Source of the DNA: Aurantimonas sp. 22II-16-19i
GTDB lineage: Bacteria > Pseudomonadota > Alphaproteobacteria > Rhizobiales > Rhizobiaceae
Direction: 5' to 3'
Assembly (NCBI RefSeq): GCF_002088275.1
Contig: NZ_AQQS01000004.1
Span: 1-64,000 of the forward strand
Length of the DNA stretch: 64,000 bases
Part shown: piece after piece, positions 51,938 through 61,855 of the stretch
Layout: the number at the start of each line of letters is the position of its first letter
Position numbering within the stretch: position 1 is the stretch's first letter
The notes under the pieces: generated by a model
What the model saw: the letters and a program-made list of their open reading frames with translations, nothing else
Told to the model about the DNA's origin: nothing
Databases searched by the model: none
Made by a program: the position numbers and the translations under genes

Positions 51938-52989
51938 CACCCCGCGCTCTGGTGCCTCTGCAGGGCGTCGACGATCTCCTGCGGCCCGATCTGGCCGAGG
52001 ATCCTGCCCTTGTGGCTGACGACGACCGCGCCCTTCGAACCGCACACCGAATCCATGATGCGCTTCAGCGGCGTCGTCGGCTCGGCCATGGCCGCGACAT
52101 TGGCGGGCGTCGCGTCGTCGCGGTCGATCGGCTTCATCACGTCGCCGGCGGTCAGGACGTTGAGCGGGTTCATGTGGGCGACGAAGTCGGCGACGTAGTC
52201 GTCGGCGGGGCGCAGCACGATGTCCTGCGCGGTGCCGATCTGGACGATGCGCCCGCCTTCCATGATGGCGATGCGGTTGCCGATCTTGAAGGCCTCGTCG
52301 AGATCGTGGCTGACGAAGATGATGGTCTTCTTCAGCTTCTGCTGGAGGTCGATCAGCTCGTCCTGCAGCCGGGTGCGGATCAGCGGGTCGAGGGCGGAGA
52401 ACGGCTCGTCCATCAGGAGGATCGGCGCGTCGGTGGCGAAGGCGCGGGCAAGGCCGACGCGCTGCTGCATGCCGCCGGACAGTTCCGAGACGCGCGAATG
52501 CGCCCAGTCCGACAGGCCGACGAGCTCCAGCTGCTCCAGTGCGCGCTTGCGCCGGGCGGCCTTCGATTCGCCGGCAAATTCGAGGCCGAGCGCGACGTTG
52601 TCGACCACCGAGCGCCAGGGCAAGAGCGCGAACTGCTGGAACACCATCGCCACCTCGTGGCGACGCAGCTCGCGCAGGCGGGCGGCGCCGCAGTCCTTGG
52701 GGTCGACGGGCTGGCGGCCGGTGTCGATGACGACGCGGCCTCTCGCCACCGGGGCGAGGCCGTTGACGGCGCGGATGAGGGTCGACTTGCCGGAGCCGGA
52801 CAGCCCCATCAGGACGGCGATCTCGCCCTCCTTGACGTCGAGGCTGGCATTGGTGACGCCGAGGGTCGCGCCGGTTTCCTCGCGGATCTCGGCGCGGTTC
52901 CTGCCGGCGTCGGCGAGCTCCAGCGCCTTGTCCTTGCCGCGGCCGAAGATGATCGAGACGTTCTCGAACGATACGACGGTCCTGGTCAT
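51937..52989 (-). CDS. choV: Choline/betaine ABC transporter ATP-binding protein ChoV
   Basis: The 350-residue protein is a ProV/OpuAA-type ATPase with Walker A GLSGSGKST, Q-loop VFQQFALLPWRSV, signature LSGGMQQRVGLARAF, Walker B LLMDEPFSALDPL and H-loop SHDLDEA. The C-terminal regulatory CBS-type domain covers about 275-345 (DVMKPIDRDDATPANVAAM, GAVVVSHKGRILGQI). It overlaps choW by 4 nt upstream and the methyltransferase by 1 nt downstream. Confidence 0.93.
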   Translation of the reverse strand: MTRTVVSFENVSIIFGRGKDKALELADAGRNRAEIREETGATLGVTNASLDVKEGEIAVLMGLSGSGKSTLIRAVNGLAPVARGRVVIDTGRQPVDPKDCGAARLRELRRHEVAMVFQQFALLPWRSVVDNVALGLEFAGESKAARRKRALEQLELVGLSDWAHSRVSELSGGMQQRVGLARAFATDAPILLMDEPFSALDPLIRTRLQDELIDLQQKLKKTIIFVSHDLDEAFKIGNRIAIMEGGRIVQIGTAQDIVLRPADDYVADFVAHMNPLNVLTAGDVMKPIDRDDATPANVAAMAEPTTPLKRIMDSVCGSKGAVVVSHKGRILGQIGPQEIVDALQRHQSAG

Positions 52990-53825
52990 CGCCCCTTCTC
53001 CTCGACCCGGAAGAAGCGATCGAGGATGATCGCCAGAAGCACGATGGCAAGGCCGGATTCGAAGCCGTTGCCGACGTTGATGGCGTTGAGCGCCCGCAGC
53101 ACCGGAACGCCGAGGCCGGGGGCGCCGACGAGGGCGGCGATGACCACCATCGAGAGCGACAGCATGATCGTCTGGGTGAGGCCGGCCATGATCTGCGGCA
53201 GGGCGTAGGGGATCTCGACCTTGAACAGCCGCTGCATCGGCGTCGCCCCGAAGGCGTCGCCGGCTTCGAGCAGCTGCGTCGGAGTCGAGGCGATGCCCAG
53301 CCTGGTCAGGCGGATCGAGGCGGGCAGCGAGAAGATCACCGTCGCGACGAGGCCGGGCACCATGCCGAGGCCGAAGAGGATCAGCGCCGGGATCAGATAG
53401 ACGAAGGTCGGGATCGTCTGCATCAGGTCGAGGATCGGCCGCAGGATCATGTAGACCCAATCCCGGCGCGCCGCCGCGATGCCGAGCGGCACGCCGATGA
53501 CCATGCAGGTGACCGTCGCCGCGATGACGAGGGCCAGCGTCTGGGTGGTCGCCTCCCAGAAGCCGAGATTGATGATGAGGAGGAAGCCGAGGAGCGTGAA
53601 GAGCACCGGGAAGATCGAGCGCCGGGCGAGCCAGGCGATCAGGCAGAAGGCGGCGATGACGACGAACGGGTGCGGCCAGGTGAGGACGAACAGGATGGCG
53701 TCGATCACTGCCTGGAGAAACGCGGTCAGGCCGTCGAAGACGGGGGTGAAGTTCGCCGTCAGCCAGTCGACGAAATCCTCGGCGACGTCGCCGATCGGCA
53801 AGGGGTGGGCTTCAAGCCATTCCAC
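52986..53825 (-). CDS. choW: Choline/betaine ABC transporter permease ChoW
   Basis: The 279-residue membrane protein has a ProW-type core: several helices and the EAA loop EAGDAFGATPMQRLFKVEIP. A ProW-like PTFVYLIPALILFGLGMVPG is also present. It lies upstream of choV with an ATGA overlap. Resembles ProW more than OpuAB. The ATG at 53825 is the only good candidate. Confidence 0.92.
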   Translation of the reverse strand: MEWLEAHPLPIGDVAEDFVDWLTANFTPVFDGLTAFLQAVIDAILFVLTWPHPFVVIAAFCLIAWLARRSIFPVLFTLLGFLLIINLGFWEATTQTLALVIAATVTCMVIGVPLGIAAARRDWVYMILRPILDLMQTIPTFVYLIPALILFGLGMVPGLVATVIFSLPASIRLTRLGIASTPTQLLEAGDAFGATPMQRLFKVEIPYALPQIMAGLTQTIMLSLSMVVIAALVGAPGLGVPVLRALNAINVGNGFESGLAIVLLAIILDRFFRVEEKGR

Positions 53826-53890
53826 GGGCTTCGACTTCCTCTCGGATTTTCAGGGAGTTTGCGGCGCCGCCGCAGGTCTGCGCAGTGGCC

Positions 53891-53954
53891 GGGGCCGGCC
53901 CGGGGCCGGCCCCTTCGCGTTGGCCGGTCGGATGGCCCGAAGGGCCGGGCCATC
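53891..53954 (-). repeat. Two hairpins between choX and choW
   Basis: Two GC-rich hairpins lie in the 144-nt gap: arms 53931-53939 with 53946-53954 (9 bp) and 53891-53900 with 53904-53913 (10 bp). Neither has a T run. They may stabilise the choX part of the mRNA so that the binding protein is made in excess. Confidence 0.55.
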
Positions 53955-53969
53955 CTCGGCGGAGAATCC

Positions 53970-54935
53970 TCAGGACGTGATGCCGAGGGATTCTTTGACC
54001 GCCGGCAGGGCGGGCTTGCCGTCCATCGTCTCGACGCCGTCGAGCCACTTGGTCAGCCGGTCCGGATTGGCCTTCAGCCACTCGGTGGCGGCCGCCTCGG
54101 GCTCGTCGCCGTCGTCGAGGATCTTGCCCATGATCTGGTTCTCGAGGTCCAGATCGAAGGTCAGGTTCTGCAGGAGCTTGCCGATGTTCGGGCAGGCCTC
54201 CGAGTAGCCCTTGCGGGTGACGGTGTAGACCGTGGCGCCGCCGTAGTTCGGGCCGAAGGTGGCGTCGCCGCCGGTCAGATACTCGATCTCGTAGTTGGTG
54301 TTCATCGGATGCGGCGCCCAGCCGAGGAAGACGATCGGCTGATTGGAGCGGGTGGCGCGGGCGACCTGGGAGAGCATGCCCTGTTCGGAGGAGGCGACGA
54401 GATCGAAGCCCTTGAGGTCGAACTCGTTCTTCTCGATCATGCCGAGGACGAGGCTGTTGCCGTCGTTGCCGGGCTCGATGCCGTAGATCTTGCTGCCCAG
54501 CCCATCGGCGAACTTGTGGATGTCGGCGAAGTCGTGCAGCCCCTCGTCATAGAGGTATTTCGGCACGGCGAGGGTGTATTTCGCGCCCTCGAGATTGGTC
54601 TGGACCCGTTCGATCGTGCCCGCGTCGATGTATTTCTTGATGGGCTCGTTCTGGGCCGGCATCCAGTTGCCGAGGAAGACGTCGAGATTGTCGTCGGCCA
54701 GCGAGGCGAAGGTGACCGGAACGGAGAGGATCTTGACGTCGGGATCGTAGCCCATGCCGTCCAGGAGCTTCGACATCACCGCCGTCGTCGAGGTGATGTC
54801 GGTCCAGCCGACGTCGGAGAGCCGAACCGTCTTGCAGCTTTCCGCGTCCGCCGCAAAAGCAGCCGTCCCGAAGGCCGGCAGCATCATGAAGGACGCTCCG
54901 ACGACGAGGCCGAGAGCCTTCAGATTCCGTTTCAT
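53970..54935 (-). CDS. choX: Choline ABC transporter substrate-binding protein ChoX
   Basis: The 321-residue periplasmic protein has a signal peptide (residues 1-29, cleaved after AFA). The four-aromatic quaternary-ammonium box reported for Sinorhizobium ChoX (Trp43, Trp90, Tyr119, Trp205, as I recall the published numbering) is present one position later. The residues are W44 (in LSDVGWTDIT), W91 (in GNWMPAQ), Y120 (in GAKYTLA) and W206 (in LGWAPHP). That supports choline specificity. It is the first gene of choX-choW-choV. Confidence 0.93.
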   Translation of the reverse strand: MKRNLKALGLVVGASFMMLPAFGTAAFAADAESCKTVRLSDVGWTDITSTTAVMSKLLDGMGYDPDVKILSVPVTFASLADDNLDVFLGNWMPAQNEPIKKYIDAGTIERVQTNLEGAKYTLAVPKYLYDEGLHDFADIHKFADGLGSKIYGIEPGNDGNSLVLGMIEKNEFDLKGFDLVASSEQGMLSQVARATRSNQPIVFLGWAPHPMNTNYEIEYLTGGDATFGPNYGGATVYTVTRKGYSEACPNIGKLLQNLTFDLDLENQIMGKILDDGDEPEAAATEWLKANPDRLTKWLDGVETMDGKPALPAVKESLGITS

Positions 54936-55074
54936 ACGGGTCTCCTTGAGATAGATGGTCGAAAGATGGCGGGAAAAGCCGGGTCATGCCGCCAAGGTGA
55001 CGGCAGCGCCGGCGCAATATCACCCCGTGCTGCGGTCGGGCGCAACAGCCCGCCACGACTTTGTCGCAAATAAT

Positions 55075-55623
55075 TCATCCCGGTTGATCTAAGCCCCGAT
55101 CCGACATCGGGGCCTGCCACCCGTGCGGCAGGTTCGGATTACGGGCGTAGCCGGGGCCGACGGTCAGCGGTTCCGGCGGCACGATACGATCGGAGATCTT
55201 CGAGGATACGGTGAAGGTCTCGCGAAACAGCACGGCGCCGTCGCCGTTCTGCACGAGGCGCACCGACACACGATAGGGCGTGTTCGCCTGGATGCCATGC
55301 AGCGGCGGCGACCGGAGGCCGTAGCGGCTCGAGCGCGGCGTCAGCCTGGCGGTGACACGGTGGGGCGGGCCGCCGGCGGGATCCTCGAAATCGGCCTCGA
55401 TGCGGGAGTAGTTCCTCACCGGCTTCTGGACGAGGGCGGTGAAGCCGTAATAGGCGTCGGCGATCCGGTAATTGAAGATGAAGCCGGCGCCGGCGATCTT
55501 CAGATAGGGCTTGTCGGCGACGTCCTCGCGGGTGAGCAGCCCGACGCCGAACAGGACGAGCGCCAGCGCGACGAGACCGATGGCGACATGGCGAAAGCCG
55601 ACCCGACGAAGAAGCTGCGACAT
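55075..55623 (-). CDS. Membrane-anchored protein, function unknown
   Basis: The 182-residue protein has an N-terminal anchor helix (residues about 12-31, VAIGLVALALVLFGVGLL). A periplasmic beta-rich domain follows, with VLFRETFTVSSKISDRIVPP near its end. No family recognised. It stands alone downstream of the barrel gene and upstream of choX on the minus strand. Confidence 0.6.
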   Translation of the reverse strand: MSQLLRRVGFRHVAIGLVALALVLFGVGLLTREDVADKPYLKIAGAGFIFNYRIADAYYGFTALVQKPVRNYSRIEADFEDPAGGPPHRVTARLTPRSSRYGLRSPPLHGIQANTPYRVSVRLVQNGDGAVLFRETFTVSSKISDRIVPPEPLTVGPGYARNPNLPHGWQAPMSDRGLDQPG

Positions 55624-55730
55624 GGCGGACCTCGGGCACCGAAGCTGCGCAAGGATCGCACAGGCTCAAAGCGAGTGCAATCGCGGTCGGCCGCTGCGCA
55701 AGATCCCCTCGAGGTCCGATCGACGCGGTC

Positions 55731-56990
55731 TCAGAAGCTCCAGCTCGAGGAGAGGCGCAGGGTCTTGGGCCGGCCGTTCTCGATCGGCCGCGTCTCCACG
55801 TCGAGATCGAGCGACAACTCGTCGAACAGGCGGACGGAAGTGCCGACGTCCAGGCTGAGGGTCCGGTTGGTGCTGAACGAGCCCGGCACGCTGCCAGCGA
55901 CGGGCCCGGCGCTCTGGCCGCCCATCCGCCCCGCCGCCGCCGTGACGGCCGCCGCGGACTGGCGGTTCAGCGAATAGCCGACCTCGACGCCGGCCTTCGG
56001 CGTCACCGCGATCCAGTCCGGCAGCCGGCGCAGCGCCAGCGAGGCGTCGATGCCGATGGTGCCGGCGAGACTGGCGGAATACCGGCCGCCGGTCCGGTAG
56101 CTGGAAGAGCCGATCTCCTGGCGCGCGGCGGCGAGGCGCACCATCTGCCCGGCGGCCTTCAGATAGGGCGAGACCCGCAGGCTGCCGATCTGCTCGAGGC
56201 GGCCGACGGATACCGTCGCAAAGCCGCCGAACGCGTCGGGGTCGGCACCTGCGGACACATCGTCCGCACCGCCGTCGACGCGGTCGCTGAGGTCGAGCCG
56301 TGCGATGCCCACCGCCGCCTCGGCGAAGGAGGCCTCGCTCGGATGATAGGAGGCATAGGCGGCGAGGGAGCCGAGCGCGGCCCTGCCGCGCACCTTCCCC
56401 TGGTTCTCGATGGTATCGCCGTTGGAGACGCCAAGCGCCAGTCCGACGGCGAGATCAGCGTCCAGCCGCGCGTCGAGCCCGGCGGCGAGGCTGCTCTCGA
56501 CACGCTCGAAGCCGCGGCCGGAGGCATCCGGCCCGTCGTTCGACAACGTCAGCGAGCCGCCGGTCCAGGCTCTTGCGGTATTGGCGCAGCGATCGGTGGT
56601 GGTCGCCGTCTGCAGCGTCTTCCAGCGGGACGCGTCGTCGGCGTCGGTGATCAGCCGCTCCCAGTCCTCGGTGGCGCTGGTCTGGCCGAGGGACAGGCGC
56701 ACGGCGACCGGGCCGCAGGCATCCTTCCGCAGGCCCTCCAGATGGGTCTTGATGTTGTTGGTCTGGCCGCTCGTCAGCCGCAGCGCCAGCGCGTTCTGGC
56801 GGGAGATGGCGGCGACGGCGACGGACTGGCTGGCATCGTCGAGGCCATCGGCGTCGGCGGGCAGGGCGATCGGCAGGGCCATCGCCGCGGCGGCCACCCC
56901 CGAGACAATGCCGGCGGCGCGGCGGCGGCGCTTGCCATGGGGCGTCGGCGCCGGACCCGGGCGCGTCTGCATCGGTGCGTTGATCTGCAT
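55731..56990 (-). CDS. Autotransporter-type beta-barrel protein without an obvious passenger
   Basis: The 419-residue protein has a signal peptide after a charged n-region (AAGIVSGVAAAAMALPIAL). A barrel-type domain of alternating strands covers about residues 130-419 and ends with an aromatic residue (LRLSSSWSF). Only about 80 residues lie between signal and barrel, so there is no passenger. It therefore resembles a stand-alone autotransporter barrel or small outer-membrane porin. The ATG at 56990 gives the best signal peptide. Confidence 0.7.
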   Translation of the reverse strand: MQINAPMQTRPGPAPTPHGKRRRRAAGIVSGVAAAAMALPIALPADADGLDDASQSVAVAAISRQNALALRLTSGQTNNIKTHLEGLRKDACGPVAVRLSLGQTSATEDWERLITDADDASRWKTLQTATTTDRCANTARAWTGGSLTLSNDGPDASGRGFERVESSLAAGLDARLDADLAVGLALGVSNGDTIENQGKVRGRAALGSLAAYASYHPSEASFAEAAVGIARLDLSDRVDGGADDVSAGADPDAFGGFATVSVGRLEQIGSLRVSPYLKAAGQMVRLAAARQEIGSSSYRTGGRYSASLAGTIGIDASLALRRLPDWIAVTPKAGVEVGYSLNRQSAAAVTAAAGRMGGQSAGPVAGSVPGSFSTNRTLSLDVGTSVRLFDELSLDLDVETRPIENGRPKTLRLSSSWSF

Positions 56991-57311
56991 GGTTCGCTCG
57001 TCTTCGCAGTTGCGAGAAGGTCTCGCGTCGAAGGACACCCGCCACGGTTAACGAGGCGTTAAATTCGCGGCGGTTCACGCCGACGTGCGGTGGCGCCAGG
57101 GGCGATCGGCCGCGATCCGGCGTCGCCCCGACCCGTTCAAGCCGCTGCCGCGCCGGTGCTTCGGCTCCGTCATGAGGGCGTGGCGCACGCGGTCACGGCT
57201 CCGCAGCCGGCGGGGCATTGGTCGTGCTGCGGTGCATCCGTGCCACGCCCGCCGGCGCCTCGCGGAGCGCGGGGCGGACGGCATGACTTGCCCGGAATCA
57301 GTCGCCGGGAA
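56991..57311. other. Spacer between the barrel gene and prs
   Basis: A 321-nt region. The 57040-57070 part (AACGAGGCGTTAAATTC) is the only AT-richer stretch and may hold the promoter of the barrel gene. No other feature seen. Confidence 0.35.
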
Positions 57312-58244
<933 letters not shown>

Positions 58245-58742
58245 CGCTTTCTTTCCAGTCGATCGGGAGGCGGTGATATCTTTGTTGCGCAAGCTGCCAT
58301 TCCTTCCGGGCCAGATCGCAGGCAGGCGGATCGACAACGCTGCCAACGTCGCTGCCGCCCGCGACCCTGGGCGCCGCCAAACTCGATCTCGCCCCGCATA
58401 CCGAAGTTGGCGTCGGGCGCGACCGTCAGATCGTTGCGATGAGCGCGGCTCCCGCGGCCCGTCATCCTGCGATCTGCGCTGGAGGCTCTAGCAGCCTTCG
58501 CCAAAACTTCAACCCGACTCAGCTGCGCTGCGGCATCGCAGGCCGAGAAATCGGCGCGTGCTTTCCGCTTTGCTAATCCGCCGGCGGCCTGCTCGCGGCG
58601 CTGGCGAGGGCCGCGTGGCCAGGCCGCCGGGCGCGCCGAAGCGGCGCGCTGGCGCCTCCGCCTTGCGGCAGCGGGACGCGAGGCACCGCCGCCGCTGGGG
58701 GATGCCGCGGCCGTCGCCGCTCGTCGCGGCAAGTTCGAGAGG
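58245..58742. other. Gene-free spacer upstream of prs
   Basis: A 498-nt region between prs and the lipoprotein gene. Frames on both strands are low-complexity and overlap. It must hold the prs promoter. Nothing else recognised. Confidence 0.35.
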
Positions 58743-59723
58743 TCAGCCGACGTCGGCGCCGAGGCCGGCGGCCTGCCGCATCGTCTCCTGGGCGACCTTG
58801 CGCATCGTGTCGAGATCGATCGTCGCCCAGGGATCGGCATTGGTGCCGGCGACGCGCTCCTGCCCCTGGATGCGGCGGATGCGCTGGTCGCTCGAATCGA
58901 GCACGTCCCAGACATAGACGAGCATCGTATCGCCGCCGTCGGTGAAGGCGGAGAAATAGCCCTTCAGGCGGATCGGGGCGACCGGGCCGCCGGCGGGCCG
59001 GATCGAGACGCCGGCCTTCTGCGACTCCTCCGACAGGGCGCGGGCGAGAAGCTCGGCCTCACGCTGCGGGGCGCCGACGACGGGCAGGAACTGCACCTCG
59101 CGGGCGGCGCTCGCAGGGGCTTCGCCGCCGCGCATCGAGGCCGGCCGCAGCGGCCCGGCGTCGGCGGCGGGTGCCAGCGCTGCCTGTTCCTGCTGGGGAT
59201 AATCCGGCGAGGCGGGTTCCTCCAGCGCCGGCTGGGCATAGTCGGAGTTGCCCCCCGAAGGTCCGGTGTCTGCCGCGTAGCCGGTGTCGGCCAGACGCTC
59301 GGCCTGGGGCTGGGGCTCTGGTTCGGGGAGGGCGGCCAGCTGGGTGCGGACGGGAGCGGGCGGCGCCGCCTGCGGATAGCCGGCGGGCGCCGGGCCGACC
59401 TGCCACTGCATGTTCGACGACGGCGCGCTCGCCATCCGGCTGGATGGCGGTGCGAGGGACCCCTGCTCGATGGGCGATGGCGGCAGCGGCGCCGAGCCGA
59501 CGCTGCCGGACGGGCTCGCGGCGAGGGGCGACGCGGAAGCCAGGGCGGACGTCGAGGCCGAAGCCGGAGGGGCACCGTAGCTCGACACTGAGCCGATGCT
59601 CTCCGGCGGGACCGGACCGTTCGGTCCCATGGCGATCGACATGTCGGCGCCGGTGCAGCCGGACAGCACCGCGCCGACGCCGGCGACGACGAGCGGGCCG
59701 CATCTGACGATTTTCGTTGCCAC
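58743..59723 (-). CDS. Lipoprotein with long Pro/Ala-rich linker
   Basis: The 326-residue protein has a lipoprotein signal with lipobox LSGC (Cys23). A Pro/Ala/Ser-rich disordered segment covers about residues 30-190. A C-terminal globular part of about 130 residues contains KGYFSAFTDGGDTMLVYVWD and ends GQERVAGTNADPWATIDLDT. The GTG at 59723 is preceded by GGAGATCG and was chosen because an upstream ATG would put a non-signal extension in front. Probably an envelope lipoprotein. Confidence 0.7.
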   Translation of the reverse strand: MATKIVRCGPLVVAGVGAVLSGCTGADMSIAMGPNGPVPPESIGSVSSYGAPPASASTSALASASPLAASPSGSVGSAPLPPSPIEQGSLAPPSSRMASAPSSNMQWQVGPAPAGYPQAAPPAPVRTQLAALPEPEPQPQAERLADTGYAADTGPSGGNSDYAQPALEEPASPDYPQQEQAALAPAADAGPLRPASMRGGEAPASAAREVQFLPVVGAPQREAELLARALSEESQKAGVSIRPAGGPVAPIRLKGYFSAFTDGGDTMLVYVWDVLDSSDQRIRRIQGQERVAGTNADPWATIDLDTMRKVAQETMRQAAGLGADVG

Positions 59724-59861
59724 GGGCGATCTCCTTCCGGCCGTCTTCGGCATCGAAGCAAGCCCGATCTTGCCGCCGCGATCGGAAGAAATCGTTAAAG
59801 TCTGCGAGAATCGTCCGCTTGCGACATGCCTCATGTCGCATTTGCGTTTTCGCTCACCCGG

Positions 59862-61013
59862 TCAGCGCACCACCGTCAGGTCGAGGGAGAGCCGCGACAA
59901 AGGCTCCGGCTCGGTCTCGGTTGTAAGATAGGTGCGGCCGAGGGTCATCGCGGTCCCGGTATCGGAATCCATGATGATCATATGGGCGAACAGCGTCATG
60001 TTCGGCTGGATGACGGCCTGGTTGCCGACATGGAACATCGGCATGTCCATCCAGGACGGCGCATAGCGCGCGCCGAGCGAATAGCCGCAGGCGCTGAGAC
60101 GGTGGCGCACCAGTTCGTGCTCCTCCATCACCGCCGCATGGGCGTCGAAGACGTCGCCGAAGGAATGCTCCGGCCGCATCACCGCCTCGACGGCGCTGAG
60201 CGCCTCGCGGGCGGCGGCATGGAGTTCGAGATGCCGGTCGGTCGGCTCGCCGAGGATGACGGTGCGCATCAGGGCGGCGTGATACTGCGCCTTGACGCCG
60301 GCCCATTCGAGGGTGAGCTGGTCGCTGGCGTCGAGCCTGCGACGGCCCGACTTGTAGCGGCAGAGGAGCGCGTCGCGACCCGAGCCGACGATGAAGGGAT
60401 TGGCCGGATAGTCGCCGCCCCGCTTCAGGACGTGGCCCTGCATCGCGGCGAGGATCTCCGCCTCGTCGGCGCCCGGCACGATCAGCGGCAGCGCCTCCTC
60501 GAAGGCCTCGTCGGCGAGCAGCGCCGCCTCGCGCACATAGGCGATCTCCGCCTCGCTCTTGACCGCCCGCAGCATCGGCACGAGGTCGGAGGCGTCCTTC
60601 AGCGCGGCGAAGGAGCCGAGCCGCTCGTTGACGCCGAGTCCGGCCTGGCCGGTCAGCCCGTGGGTCAGCCACTCGACGCCGATGCGGGCGCCGAGGAGGC
60701 CCATGTCGCCGAGGAGGTTGCGCAGCTCGATGACCGGATCGGCATTGCCGCGGTCGCGCCAGATGACGATCGCCTCGAGGATCGAGGTGTGCCGCGCCTG
60801 CCTCAGATCGGCCGAGCGAGTGAGCAGCTGCATCTCGCCGTCGGACTTCAGCACCAGGCACTGGAAGAAGCAGAAGCCGAAGGAATCGTAGCCGGTGAGC
60901 CAGTACATCGACTCCTGCGAGAACAGCAGCATGGCGTCGAGCTTGCGGTTCGCCATCTCGTCGAGGAGGCGCGCGCGGCGCTCGTCGAATTCGTCGCGTT
61001 CGAAATGAATCAT
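59862..61013 (-). CDS. Creatinase-like M24 family hydrolase (metal ligands altered)
   Basis: The 383-residue protein has the pita-bread fold. The N-terminal domain is at about 1-135, and the catalytic domain follows. Metal-dependent M24 aminopeptidases have D-x-G and Y-x-x-D-x-x-R-T ligands; here these read LTLEWAG and YHAALMRT, so key Asp residues are replaced. The GH-type ligand region reads SACGYSLGARYAPSW. This is like creatinase or ectoine hydrolase (DoeA), which work without metals. It lies at the end of the lgt-midA-pgeF run, 5 nt after pgeF. Confidence 0.75.
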   Translation of the reverse strand: MIHFERDEFDERRARLLDEMANRKLDAMLLFSQESMYWLTGYDSFGFCFFQCLVLKSDGEMQLLTRSADLRQARHTSILEAIVIWRDRGNADPVIELRNLLGDMGLLGARIGVEWLTHGLTGQAGLGVNERLGSFAALKDASDLVPMLRAVKSEAEIAYVREAALLADEAFEEALPLIVPGADEAEILAAMQGHVLKRGGDYPANPFIVGSGRDALLCRYKSGRRRLDASDQLTLEWAGVKAQYHAALMRTVILGEPTDRHLELHAAAREALSAVEAVMRPEHSFGDVFDAHAAVMEEHELVRHRLSACGYSLGARYAPSWMDMPMFHVGNQAVIQPNMTLFAHMIIMDSDTGTAMTLGRTYLTTETEPEPLSRLSLDLTVVR

Positions 61014-61018
61014 CGTGA

Positions 61019-61822
61019 TCAATCCCGCAGGGCGATCGCCGCGAGCTGCCGGCCGTAGTCGGGCTCGCCGCGATGGGTGGTGCGGCGGAAGGAGAAGAAA
61101 CTGTCCGGCTCGCCATAGGTGCAGCGCCCGACGAAGCCGGCCGAGACGCCGGCCTCGGAGAGCACCGCGACGATGAAGCCGGGAAGGTCGAACTGCCGCT
61201 TGTCCGGGCCGTTTCCTGGCTTGAAGAAGCGCTCGCGCGCCGGGTCGCCGTCGAGGAAGGCGGCCATCATGTCGAGGCCGACCTCGTAGTTCGGCTGGGT
61301 GATCGTCGGGCCGAGGATCGCGGTGATCGAACGGCGGTCGGCGCCGGCCGTCTCCATCGCCGCGATGGTGGCTTCGAGGACGCCGCCGAGCGCCCCGCGC
61401 CAGCCGGCATGGGCGGCGCCGACGACGCGGTTCTTCGGGTCGCCGAACAGCACCGGGCCGCAATCGGCCGTGACGACGCCGATCGCAAGGCCGGGCGTCG
61501 CGGTGACGATGCCGTCGACCTTCGGCCGCTCGCCCGAGAACGGCGCCTCGACGACGATCGCCTCGCCCGAATGGACCTGCCAGGGGGTGGCGAGCCGGTC
61601 TGGCGAAACGCCCAGCACCGCCATCGCGAGGGCGCGGTTGCCATGGACGCTGGCCGGCTCGTCCTTCGAGCCGATGCCGGCGTTGAGGCCGTCATAGAGC
61701 CCGGTGGAGACGCCGCCACGCCGGCCGAAGAAGCCATGGGCGATGCCGTCGTGCGACAGCTCCGGCGCACGGATCACGTCCTCGTCCTTCAGCGGCTCGG
61801 CGTCGATCATGGGGTTCGCCAT
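61019..61822 (-). CDS. pgeF: Peptidoglycan editing factor PgeF (multicopper polyphenol oxidase-like)
   Basis: The 267-residue protein has the PgeF/YfiH family motifs: the His in ATPWQVHSGEA, the Cys in GVVTADCGPVLFGD and the His in GAAHAGWRGALG. PgeF acts on UDP-MurNAc/peptidoglycan precursors that carry the wrong amino acid. The ATG at 61822 (MANPMIDAEP) was chosen; an upstream in-frame ATG at 61849 is less likely. Same strand as lgt and midA. Confidence 0.88.
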   Translation of the reverse strand: MANPMIDAEPLKDEDVIRAPELSHDGIAHGFFGRRGGVSTGLYDGLNAGIGSKDEPASVHGNRALAMAVLGVSPDRLATPWQVHSGEAIVVEAPFSGERPKVDGIVTATPGLAIGVVTADCGPVLFGDPKNRVVGAAHAGWRGALGGVLEATIAAMETAGADRRSITAILGPTITQPNYEVGLDMMAAFLDGDPARERFFKPGNGPDKRQFDLPGFIVAVLSEAGVSAGFVGRCTYGEPDSFFSFRRTTHRGEPDYGRQLAAIALRD

Positions 61823-61855
61823 GGGGGCGGATGGTGGTCGAGGCGGCATGGGAAG

